DNA from: Streptomyces albofaciens JCM 4342
GTDB lineage: Bacteria; Actinomycetota; Actinomycetes; Streptomycetales; Streptomycetaceae
Reading direction: 5' to 3'
Assembly: GCF_008634025.1 (NCBI RefSeq)
Contig: NZ_PDCM01000002.1
Coordinates: 3,559,001-3,623,000, forward strand
DNA length: 64,000 nt
Shown here: positions 55,703-63,369 of the stretch, in pieces
Layout: each line of letters opens with the position of its first letter
Numbering within the stretch: position 1 is the first letter of the stretch
Position numbers and translations under genes: made by a program
The notes under the pieces: model-generated
Seen by the model: only the letters and a program-made list of their open reading frames with translations
Told to the model about the DNA's origin: nothing
Database searches by the model: none

Positions 55703-56662
55703 CTAGCCCGGGAATTCGAGGATGTCCGCGGCACGCTGCCGCGTCGGCGGCTCCGCGGCCGCGCGGACGCCTCCGGGCACCAGCCCGAAGTGCGCGGGAT
55801 GTGCCGGTACGGCGGCGAAGTGGTCACCGCCGCGCGGGCCGTGGCCGTCACCGGCGGTGTGCGAGGCCGCCGAGGCGGGCCCCTGCGGAAGCTGGCCGGG
55901 GAGGCCGCCGTGGCCCTGGCCCGGCTGCCGGTCGGAAACCGATCCGGCGCGCTGCGCGGTACGGGGCGACGCGTCACCGAGGCCGTGCACGCTCACCGAA
56001 GTGGGCGCGCAGCCAGCGGACTTGGCGCTCGCGGCTGCCTGCGCGTCGCCGGTGCCGGCGTGGTGCGGTCCGGTGCCGTGCCGCGGCCCGGATGCCTGGC
56101 CCGGCTGCTCGCCGTGCCCGTCACGTCCGTCATGCCCGTCACCGTGGCCGTTGTCGCCGTCGTGATCACCGTTGCCGTCGGCGCCGGGGAGCAGGTCGGG
56201 CAGCCGTACGGGCAGGTCTGCGGGGAGGTGTACGGGGCGCGAGGCCGCGTCCCCGGCGCGGTGCACCTCGCGCACCGCGTCCCGTACCGGTTCGGTGACC
56301 GGCCGGGTGGCCTGCTCGGTGACCGGCCGGGTGATGCGCTCGGTGACCGGTTCGGCCTGCTCGGCCTGCTCGGCGCCGGTTTCGACGGCCGTTCCGGTCC
56401 GCTCGGTGACGGGCCGCACGGCCGCGCCAGCCGGACGCACGGCCTGGTCTGCGGGAGTCCCGGCCGCCTTCGGCTCGTCCTGCACCGCCGGACCGAGCCG
56501 CGGGTCGGGGCCCGCCGTACGGTCCGCCGCCTGCGCACCGCCACCGAACGCGAACCCGAGCGCCACGAACCCCGCCAGGAAGAGCCCCGCCAGCAGCGCA
56601 CGCCGCACCACCACACTGCGCGACAGGCGCGCGGCGGCGGGAAGAGCGGTCACGGCAGACAC
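55703..56662 (-). CDS. Secreted low-complexity His/Gly/Asp-rich protein
   Basis: 319 residues. N-terminal hydrophobic signal (VVVRRALLAGLFLAGFVALGFAFGGGAQA). The rest is low complexity, with a VTERITRPVTEQATRPVTEPVRDAVREV repeat (about 95-125), a DGNGDHDGDNGHGDGHDGRDGHGE cluster (about 160-185) that could bind metal, and a His/Gly/Ala-rich end. No known domain. It resembles its downstream neighbour in design (signal plus repeats), and the two are co-directional with a 129-bp gap. Confidence 0.65.
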   Translation of the reverse strand: MSAVTALPAAARLSRSVVVRRALLAGLFLAGFVALGFAFGGGAQAADRTAGPDPRLGPAVQDEPKAAGTPADQAVRPAGAAVRPVTERTGTAVETGAEQAEQAEPVTERITRPVTEQATRPVTEPVRDAVREVHRAGDAASRPVHLPADLPVRLPDLLPGADGNGDHDGDNGHGDGHDGRDGHGEQPGQASGPRHGTGPHHAGTGDAQAAASAKSAGCAPTSVSVHGLGDASPRTAQRAGSVSDRQPGQGHGGLPGQLPQGPASAASHTAGDGHGPRGGDHFAAVPAHPAHFGLVPGGVRAAAEPPTRQRAADILEFPG

Positions 56663-56891
56663 GAGGAGATCCTTTACGGCGGAACGTGGCGACGGGGAGG
56701 GTGACTTGAGCAGGGACGCAGCCGATACGGCTGACGCAGCGGATACGTCGGGTACGGCGGACGCCGCGAAGGCGGCGAACGCAGTGCACGCACGGCGCCG
56801 GAAGCCGTGCGGTCCCGGAGAACCGGCGGCACGCGCCTCGCGGTGGCCGAGCGGTGCCCTGATCCTTGCACGACGGACCAGGGGCCCCGCA

Positions 56892-56905
56892 AGCCCCGCG
56901 GGGCT
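56892..56905 (-). terminator. Short palindrome after the VWA operon
   Basis: AGCCCCGCGGGGCT is a perfect 14-bp palindrome 10 bp past the stop of the VWA gene (minus strand); flanking GGGGCCCCGC may lengthen it. Weak compared with the other terminators in the window. Confidence 0.4.
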
Positions 56906-56915
56906 CTCATCACCG

Positions 56916-58073
56916 TTACCCCGCCATGTCCGGTATCGGCAGCGGGCGCTTTTCGATCGCGGCCGCCATCACCTCGGGGAAGAGGTCCGGCGTGCAGGCG
57001 AACGCCGGTGCGCCGAGGGCCGCGAGGGCCGCCGCGTGCTCCCGGTCGTAGGCGGGCGCCCCCTCGTCGGACAGCGCGAGCAGTGCCACGAACTGCACCC
57101 CGGACGCCTTCATCGCCGCGACGCGTTTGAGCATCTCGTCGCGTATGCCGCCTTCGTAGAGGTCGCTGATCAGTACGACGACGGTGTCGGCGGGCCGGGT
57201 GATCTGCGACTGGCAGTACGCCAGCGCGCGGTTGATGTCCGTACCGCCGCCGAGCTGGGTGCCGAAGAGCACATCGACCGGGTCGTCCAGTTCGTCCGTC
57301 AGGTCGGCCACCGCGGTGTCGAAGACGACCAGCCGGGTCGCGATGGCGCGCATGGACGCCAGCACCGCCCCGAACACGGAGGCGTAGACGACGGAGGCCG
57401 CCATCGACCCGGACTGGTCGATGCAGAGCACCACGTCCTTCTTGACCGACTGCGCGGCCCGTCCGTATCCGATCAGCCGCTCGGGCACGACCGTGCGGTG
57501 CTCGGGCAGGTAGTTCTTGAGGTTCGCGCGGATGGTGCGGTCCCAGTCGATGTCCCGGTGCCGGGGGCGGCTGACACGCGCCGACCGGTCCAGGGCGCCG
57601 GTGAGCGTGGCGCGCGTACGGGACGAGAGCCGCTTCTCCAGCTGCTCGACGACCTTGCGCACCACGGCCCGCGCGGTCTCCTTCGTCGTCTCGGGCATGA
57701 CTTTGTTGAGCGACAGCAGCGTCCCCACCAGGTGCACGTCCGCCTCCACGGCCTCCAGCATCTCCGGCTCCAGCAGCAGCGCGGACAGCCCGAGCCGGTC
57801 GATCGCGTCGCGCTGCATGACCTGGACGACGGAGGTGGGGAAGTACGTACGGATGTCGCCCAGCCAGCGGGCCACGTTCGGCGCCGAGGCGCCCAGGCCC
57901 GCCGTGCGCGAGCCCCCGTCGTCCGCCGCGCCCGGCCGTCGGCCCCCGTAGAGGGCGCTGAGCGCCCCGTCCATGGCGGCGTCCTGTCCGCGCAGCTCAC
58001 AGCCGGTACCGTCGGCGCCGTCCCCGCCCAGTACCAGCCGCCACCGCCGCAGCCGCTCCTGTGTCCCGCTCAT
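56916..58073 (-). CDS. VWA-domain protein of a MoxR-associated operon
   Basis: 385 residues. The C-terminal half is a CoxE-like von Willebrand factor A domain with an intact MIDAS: DQSGS (219-223), the Thr in GGGTDINRAL and the Asp in VLISDLYEGG. The N-terminal half has FPTSVVQVMQRDAIDRLGLSALLLEPEMLEAVEADVHLV and a helix-rich connector, similar in layout to E. coli YehP. MoxR ATPases commonly work with VWA proteins as chaperone-like pairs. Its ATG overlaps the stop of the DUF5682 gene by four bases; last gene of the operon. Confidence 0.9.
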   Translation of the reverse strand: MSGTQERLRRWRLVLGGDGADGTGCELRGQDAAMDGALSALYGGRRPGAADDGGSRTAGLGASAPNVARWLGDIRTYFPTSVVQVMQRDAIDRLGLSALLLEPEMLEAVEADVHLVGTLLSLNKVMPETTKETARAVVRKVVEQLEKRLSSRTRATLTGALDRSARVSRPRHRDIDWDRTIRANLKNYLPEHRTVVPERLIGYGRAAQSVKKDVVLCIDQSGSMAASVVYASVFGAVLASMRAIATRLVVFDTAVADLTDELDDPVDVLFGTQLGGGTDINRALAYCQSQITRPADTVVVLISDLYEGGIRDEMLKRVAAMKASGVQFVALLALSDEGAPAYDREHAAALAALGAPAFACTPDLFPEVMAAAIEKRPLPIPDMAG

Positions 58074-60622
58074 CCGGCCACCCCCGTACGCTCTCCCGGC
58101 CGTCCGCCGGTGCTTTCCCCGCCGTCTTCCGGGAGGCCCAGCAGGACGCGCAGGGTGGGCAGCACGGCTGCCGCCCGGTCGCGGTCCAGGCCGGGGCCGA
58201 AGCCCGCTATCGCGGCCTGCTGTTCGCCACGCGCGGTGGCGGTCCCGGTGGCACCGGCCGGTCCGCGGCGCACCAACTCGCCCAGCGTGCGCCGCACTCC
58301 GGCGTCGTACTCCGCGAACGTACGCCGCAGCAGCGGGAGTACGTCCGTGAACGCGTCCGCCGGCACGTCCGCCAGCCAGCCGTCCACCAGGGCGAGCAGC
58401 CGCTCGTCGTGCACCAGCAGCAGTCCGCCCGCGTCGCCGCCCGCGAACCCCTCGATCCAGCCCGCCGCTTCGGCCGGCGGGGTCCCCGTCGACAGGGCCA
58501 GCCCCATCAGGCGCTCCGCCTCCTCGGGGGCCAGCCGCCCGTCGTCGAGCAGCAGCCGGACCGCCCGCCCCCGCAGGAGGCCGGGCACCGGTTCCCGCTC
58601 GGCCAGCTTTTTCAGCACCCCCGCCCAGCGCTCCCGCAGTCCGCCGGGGCGGCCTGCCGGGCCCTCGTCCAGGAGGCCCACCGCGTGGTGTGTCGCGTCC
58701 AGGTGGTTGCGCATGTCCGCGGCGCCGTCCGCGTCCAGGCCCGTACAGGCCGGGGGCAGGCCGACGAAGACCCGCTCGGCCAGTCCGGTGGCCACCTCGC
58801 CGAGTGCGGCGGCGTCCGTGCCGCGCACGTCGCCGTAGCGGACGGAGCGCACCAGCGCGGGCAGCGCCTGGGCGAGGTGCCCGACGTCCGCGTCCAGCGC
58901 GGCGCGGTCCGTCAGGACCCGCATGACCACGGGGAGCGCGTCCGGGAGCGCGGCGAGCAGGCAGCGCTCGGCCAGCGCCGTCACGTCCGCGAGAGTCGAG
59001 GTCGCCACGGCGTCGGACTCCGCCTTGGCCGTCGCGGCGGCCGCCACGGTCGTGCCCCATATGCCGGCTTCGGCGGCCCGTACGGTCAGTTCCGGCTCCC
59101 ACCGCAGCCGCCAGCTCTCCCGGAAGGTGCCGGTGCTCGCCCGGGTCCGGGCGGGCTCGCCCCACGGCACGCCGAGCAGCCGCAGCCGGTGCAGCAGCCG
59201 GCTGCGCCCGGCGTCCGTCTCCTTGCGCAGGTCGAGGTCCAGCTCCCGCTCCGCCGCCTCCGGTTTGAGGCGCAGTGACCGCTGGCTGCGGGCGATGTCG
59301 CGCTGGAGCGGTACCGCCGGAGCGCTGTCCGGCACCTCTCCGAGTACGTCGCCCACGACCAGGCGGTCGTGGATCAGGGCGGACGGCGCGTCGGACCCTT
59401 CGCCGAGCACCGCGCGCACCGCGTCGCCCGCCTCGGCCAGCCCGGGCAGCGGACGGCCGCGCAGCACGGCTAGCGCGTCGGCGAGGCGTACGGCCTCGAT
59501 GACGTGCGCCGAGGAGACGGCGTAGTCCTCCTCGCGCAGCAGACCGGCGACCTTCGTCATCCAGCGCTCGATGGGGCGGTCCGGCGCGCTGAAGAGGTGG
59601 CCGTACCAGCCGGGGGAGGAGATGCCCGCGCCGTAGCCGCTGCGGCGCGACAGCCTGCGGTGGGTCCAGGGCACCCAGGTCACCTCGGGCTTCACCTTGG
59701 GGAGGCCCTTGAGGAGCTGCCGGTCGGCGGTCACCGTCGTCCGCCGGGCCAGCGCCGGGACGTGCCACGCCCCGCACACGACCGCGACGCCGTCCCCGAA
59801 CTCCCGGCGCGCGTCGCGCAGCCGCAGCCGCATGTGGGCCTCGCGCACCAGGTCGCGGTCGTGGCCGCCGACGCCGTACACCTCCCGCAGCGCGGTCATC
59901 GCCTCGGCCAGCGCCTCGAACGGGGCGAGCGGGTCCGACCCCGCCGGTCCGCTCGCGGAGTCGCCCGCGCCCTCCCGCCGGTGTCCGGGGGCGCGGTGCT
60001 CGATCACGTCCTCCCACCAGCGCTCGGGGTCGTCGTACCCGGCGGCCTCGGCGAGCACCGCGACCGGATCGATCCGCGCCTCCTCCGCGCGGTCGGGGAC
60101 TGCCGTACGGTCGGTGTCTGCCGCGCGGTCGGGGGCTACCGTACGGTCGGTGTCCGCCCCACGGTCAGGGGTGTCGGACTCCTCCCGGGCACGGCTCGCC
60201 GCGTCCCGGCCGCCCCCGCCTCCGGCTCCCTCCTCGCCCTCCCTCTCGTCGTCCCCTTCGCCCTCCCTCTCGTCATCCCCTTCGCCCTCCCCCAGCGCCA
60301 GGGAATGCGCCGCCGGCAGGTCGATGAAGCGCACCGGTACCTCGTGGGCCAGGGCCCACCGGATCGCCACCCACTCCGGGGAGAACTCGGCCAGCGGCCA
60401 GAACGCCGCCCGTCCCGGGTCGGTGGGCACATGGGCGAGCAGTGCGACCGGCGGGCGCATCGCCTCGTCGGCGGCCAGGGCCACCAGCGCGTCCGCCTCC
60501 GGCGGGCCCTCGATCAGCACCGCAGGGGGCTCGTAACGCTCCAGCACGGCCCGCACCGCACGGGCCGAGCCCGGGCCGTGGTGCCGCACTCCCAGCAGCA
60601 GCGGCTGCTCCCGGCCGGTCAT
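58070..60622 (-). CDS. DUF5682 family protein
   Basis: 850 residues. It starts LLLGVRHHGPGSARAVRAVLERYEPPAVLIEGPPEADALV, which is the DUF5682 signature and recalls the TraB/EreA/ChaN-like fold with its HHGPGS histidines. It continues with FIDLPAAHSLAL, an acidic insert of 24-bp units (GEGDDERE) and an Asp/Arg-rich spacer, then AHMRLRLRDARREFGDGVAVVCGAWHVPAL. No enzymatic activity is established. It lies between MoxR and VWA genes with four-base overlaps on both sides, the position of yehM in E. coli, so it is probably a partner of that complex. Confidence 0.85.
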   Translation of the reverse strand: MTGREQPLLLGVRHHGPGSARAVRAVLERYEPPAVLIEGPPEADALVALAADEAMRPPVALLAHVPTDPGRAAFWPLAEFSPEWVAIRWALAHEVPVRFIDLPAAHSLALGEGEGDDEREGEGDDEREGEEGAGGGGGRDAASRAREESDTPDRGADTDRTVAPDRAADTDRTAVPDRAEEARIDPVAVLAEAAGYDDPERWWEDVIEHRAPGHRREGAGDSASGPAGSDPLAPFEALAEAMTALREVYGVGGHDRDLVREAHMRLRLRDARREFGDGVAVVCGAWHVPALARRTTVTADRQLLKGLPKVKPEVTWVPWTHRRLSRRSGYGAGISSPGWYGHLFSAPDRPIERWMTKVAGLLREEDYAVSSAHVIEAVRLADALAVLRGRPLPGLAEAGDAVRAVLGEGSDAPSALIHDRLVVGDVLGEVPDSAPAVPLQRDIARSQRSLRLKPEAAERELDLDLRKETDAGRSRLLHRLRLLGVPWGEPARTRASTGTFRESWRLRWEPELTVRAAEAGIWGTTVAAAATAKAESDAVATSTLADVTALAERCLLAALPDALPVVMRVLTDRAALDADVGHLAQALPALVRSVRYGDVRGTDAAALGEVATGLAERVFVGLPPACTGLDADGAADMRNHLDATHHAVGLLDEGPAGRPGGLRERWAGVLKKLAEREPVPGLLRGRAVRLLLDDGRLAPEEAERLMGLALSTGTPPAEAAGWIEGFAGGDAGGLLLVHDERLLALVDGWLADVPADAFTDVLPLLRRTFAEYDAGVRRTLGELVRRGPAGATGTATARGEQQAAIAGFGPGLDRDRAAAVLPTLRVLLGLPEDGGESTGGRPGERTGVAG
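60233..60290 (-). repeat. 24-bp coding repeat (acidic insert)
   Basis: Two 24-bp units and a partial third encode GEGDDERE repeats in the DUF5682 protein. Just below (60095-60175) a longer DTDRT(A/V)xPDRA repeat is encoded by related units. Confidence 0.75.
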
Positions 60623-61752
60623 GCGCCGGCCTCGCGGCAGGCGCGGTAGAAGTCCTTCCAGCCGTCGCGCTCGCGCACCACGGTTTCGAGGTACTCCTGC
60701 CAGACGACCCGGTCCGCGGACGGGTCGCGTATCACGGCACCCAGGATGCCCGCGGCCACGTCCCCGGACCGCAGCACGCCGTCACCGAAGTGGGTGGCCA
60801 GCGCCAGCCCGTTGGTGACCACGGAGATGGCCTCGGCCGTGGACAGCGTGCCCGAAGGGGACTTGAGCTTGGTCCGTCCGTCGGTGGTGACGCCGTCGCG
60901 CAGCTCCCGGAAGACCGTGACGACCCGGCGGATCTCGTCCGTCCCGGCGGGCGCCGGCGGCAGGTCCAGGGAGCGGCCGATCTGCTCGACGCGCCGGGAG
61001 ACGATGTCCACCTCCTCCTCGGGCGTCGCGGGCAGCGGCAGGACGACCGTGTTGAAGCGGCGGCGCAGCGCGCTGGAGAGTTCGTTCACCCCCCGGTCGC
61101 GGTCGTTGGCCGTGGCGATCAGGTTGAAGCCGCGCACCGCCTGGACCTCCTGCCCCAACTCCGGGACGGGGAGGGTTTTCTCGGACAGGACCGTGATGAG
61201 CGTGTCCTGCACGTCGGCGGGGATGCGGGTCAGCTCTTCCACGCGCGCGGTCATGCCCTGCGCCATCGCCCGCATGACCGGGCTGGGCACCAGCGCGTCC
61301 CGGCTGGGGCCGTGGGCGAGCAGTTGCGCGTAGTTCCAGCCGTAGCGGATGGCTTCCTCCGGGGTGCCGGCGGTGCCCTGCACGAGCAGGGTCGAGTCGC
61401 CGCTGACGGCCGCCGCCAGGTGCTCGGACACCCAGGTCTTGGCCGTGCCGGGCACGCCGAGCAGCAGCAGCGCGCGGTCGGTCGCGAGGGTCGTCACCGC
61501 CACCTCCACGATCCGGCGCGGGCCCACGTACTTGGGCGTGATGAGTGTGCCGTCCGGCAGGGTGCCGCCCAGCAGATATGTCGCCACCGCCCACGGCGAC
61601 AGCCGCCAGCGCTCCGGGCGCGGCCGGTCGTCGGCCGCCGCGAGCGCCTTCAGCTCCTCCGCGAACGCGTCCTCCGCATGCGGGCGCAGGGCCTGCGCGG
61701 AGTCGTCGGCCCCGGTGCCGCCGATGACGTCCCCGGTGTGGTTCTCGGACAT
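60619..61752 (-). CDS. MoxR-type AAA+ ATPase (YehL-like)
   Basis: 377 residues. Walker A variant GVPGTAKT (99-106), Walker B/sensor region EELTRIPADVQDTLITVLSEKTL, sensor 1 FNLIATANDRDRGVNEL and the arginine finger region SSALRRRFNTVVLPLP identify a MoxR-family AAA+ ATPase; the GVPGTAKT form is used in the YehL branch as I recall. It heads a coupled operon with DUF5682 and VWA genes. GAGGGGGA directly precedes the ATG at 61752. A PafBC-type promoter element lies about 65-90 bp upstream. Confidence 0.92.
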   Translation of the reverse strand: MSENHTGDVIGGTGADDSAQALRPHAEDAFAEELKALAAADDRPRPERWRLSPWAVATYLLGGTLPDGTLITPKYVGPRRIVEVAVTTLATDRALLLLGVPGTAKTWVSEHLAAAVSGDSTLLVQGTAGTPEEAIRYGWNYAQLLAHGPSRDALVPSPVMRAMAQGMTARVEELTRIPADVQDTLITVLSEKTLPVPELGQEVQAVRGFNLIATANDRDRGVNELSSALRRRFNTVVLPLPATPEEEVDIVSRRVEQIGRSLDLPPAPAGTDEIRRVVTVFRELRDGVTTDGRTKLKSPSGTLSTAEAISVVTNGLALATHFGDGVLRSGDVAAGILGAVIRDPSADRVVWQEYLETVVRERDGWKDFYRACREAGA

Positions 61753-61816
61753 GGTTCCCCCTCGTCGCACGGTCTGCGGCCGGCACCCCGCCACTCGCCG
61801 GCCGCTTGCGTGGACA

Positions 61817-61839
61817 ACCCTGCACCACCCCACTGACAA
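61817..61839 (-). promoter_or_regulatory. PafBC (RecA-NDp-like) promoter, MoxR operon side
   Basis: On the minus strand TTGTCAGTG (61839-61831) is followed after eight bases by CAGGGT (61822-61817). The known actinobacterial DNA-damage promoter is TTGTCRGTG-N8-TAnnnT; here only the first -10 base differs. It would start transcription about 55-60 bp before the MoxR ATG. Confidence 0.65.
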
Positions 61840-61888
61840 TCACCCCGCGCGGCGGTGTTTGCGCTGGTCAGGACGATTGTCAGTGGGG
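61828..61888. repeat. Perfect 14-bp inverted repeat in the divergent promoter
   Basis: CCCCACTGACAATC (61828-61841) and GATTGTCAGTGGGG (61875-61888) are exact complements separated by 33 bp. Each arm contains one TTGTCAGTG box pointing outward, toward the MoxR operon and the SWIM gene respectively. Confidence 0.95.
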
Positions 61889-61899
61889 GCTCGTAACGT
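61877..61899 (+). promoter_or_regulatory. PafBC (RecA-NDp) promoter, SWIM gene side
   Basis: TTGTCAGTG (61877-61885), eight bases, then TAACGT (61894-61899): an exact match to TTGTCRGTG-N8-TAnnnT. The ATG of the SWIM gene begins eight bases after the -10 box, so the mRNA is probably leaderless. Confidence 0.85.
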
Positions 61900-61906
61900 T
61901 CGGTGC

Positions 61907-63289
61907 ATGAATCCGCAGGGGGAACGCTGGACGTCGGATCACGTGCTCGCGCTCGCGCCCGACGCACCGTCACGCAAGGCGGGGAGCAGGCTCGCGACGC
62001 CGGGCTCCTGGCCGGAGACCGGCACACGGGGCAGCGCGGTGTGGGGCCTGTGCAAGGGCAGCGGCAGCAAGCCGTACCAAACCGTCGTGGACACCGCCGG
62101 ACCGGCTTTCAAGTGCAGTTGTCCGAGCCGCAAGTTCCCGTGCAAGCACGCACTGGGCCTGCTGCTCATGTGGGCGGGAGAGGACGGGGCCGTCGGCGGG
62201 GGCGAGCCTCCCGCGTGGGTGGCGGAATGGCTCACCGCCCGTCAGCAGCGGGCGGAGAAGAAATCGACTGGAGCGACCAACGGCGTTCCGGATGACGGCA
62301 GTTCGGGAGGGTCGGCGTCCGCCGCGCAGCAGGATGCCGCCCGGCGGCGGGCCGCGCTGCGCGTGCAGCGGATCGCCGCCGGGGCCACCGAGCTGGAACA
62401 GCGCCTGGAGGATCTGCTCCGCTCCGGCCTGGCCACCGCCGACCGCGCGGGGTACGGCACCTGGGACGAGACGGCGGCCCGCATGGTGGACGCCCAGGCG
62501 CCCGGCCTCGCCTCGCGCGTACGGGAGTTGGGGCCGATGGCGGCCTCCGGGCCGGACTGGCCGTCCCGGCTGCTCGCGGAGTGCTCCCTCATCCACCTCC
62601 TCGACCAGGCGTTCCTGGGCGTGGAACGCCTGTCGCCCGCCCTGGCCGCCACGGTCCGCACCCGCGTCGGGCTCACCACCGACGCGGCGGACGTGCTCGC
62701 CGCGCCGGACACCGCGACCGTCCGCGACCGCTGGCTGGTGCTCGCCCAGCAGGACACCGAGGAAGGGATGCTGACCAGCAGGCGCATATGGCTGCGCGGC
62801 GAGCGGACCGGGCGCATGGCACTGCACCTCTCCTTCGGCGGGCGGGACCGGCCGCTGGACCTCTCCCTGCCGAGAGGCCTCGTCCTGGACGCCGACCTCG
62901 CCTACTACCCGGGCGCCTGCCCGCTGCGCGTCGTCCTGGGCACCCGGCACACCGGCCCCGTCCCGGCCGGTGGGCCACCGCCCGGCGGCGGCACCGACGC
63001 CGCGCTCGCCGCGTACGGTCACGCGCTGCGCGACGACCCCTGGCTCGACGCCTGGCCGGTGGTTCTGACCGATGTCCTACCGATATCGGGAAGCGGCGGG
63101 GAGCCCTGGCAACTGGCCGACGCCGACGGGGAATCGGCCCTGCCCGTGGACCCGCGCTGTACGGGGCGGGCGGGCCTGTGGCGCCTGGCCGCGATATCCG
63201 GCGGCGAGCCGGTCACGGTCTTCGGCGAATGCGGCCACCGGGGTTTCGTACCACTGACCACCTGGGATCCGGAACCGGTCGCACTGTGA
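61907..63289 (+). CDS. SWIM zinc-finger protein
   Basis: 460 residues. The SWIM motif CxCx6CxH is at Cys70, Cys72, Cys79 and His81 (FKCSCPSRKFPCKHALGL), preceded by GLCKGSGSKPYQTVVD as is typical of this subfamily. The remainder is an uncharacterised helical/beta region ending LWRLAAISGGEPVTVFGECGHRGFVPLTTW. SWIM domains bind DNA or protein; similar proteins go with MoxR-VWA clusters (YehQ in E. coli). No ribosome-binding site precedes the ATG at 61907; a DNA-damage-type promoter ends 8 bp upstream. A DUF5691 gene follows. Confidence 0.9.
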   Translation: MNPQGERWTSDHVLALAPDAPSRKAGSRLATPGSWPETGTRGSAVWGLCKGSGSKPYQTVVDTAGPAFKCSCPSRKFPCKHALGLLLMWAGEDGAVGGGEPPAWVAEWLTARQQRAEKKSTGATNGVPDDGSSGGSASAAQQDAARRRAALRVQRIAAGATELEQRLEDLLRSGLATADRAGYGTWDETAARMVDAQAPGLASRVRELGPMAASGPDWPSRLLAECSLIHLLDQAFLGVERLSPALAATVRTRVGLTTDAADVLAAPDTATVRDRWLVLAQQDTEEGMLTSRRIWLRGERTGRMALHLSFGGRDRPLDLSLPRGLVLDADLAYYPGACPLRVVLGTRHTGPVPAGGPPPGGGTDAALAAYGHALRDDPWLDAWPVVLTDVLPISGSGGEPWQLADADGESALPVDPRCTGRAGLWRLAAISGGEPVTVFGECGHRGFVPLTTWDPEPVAL

Positions 63290-63369
63290 GGCGGCGGCCG
63301 CGACCGGCCCTCACCCACCGGCATCACCACCACCCGCCCACCCGTCCGATCACAGCCCGGGGGACAACC

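Noticed and set aside
56916..60017. 1033-codon open frame ending in the VWA gene
   Set aside because: The upstream two thirds is a shifted reading of the DUF5682 gene; the VWA protein starts at the coupled ATG at 58073.
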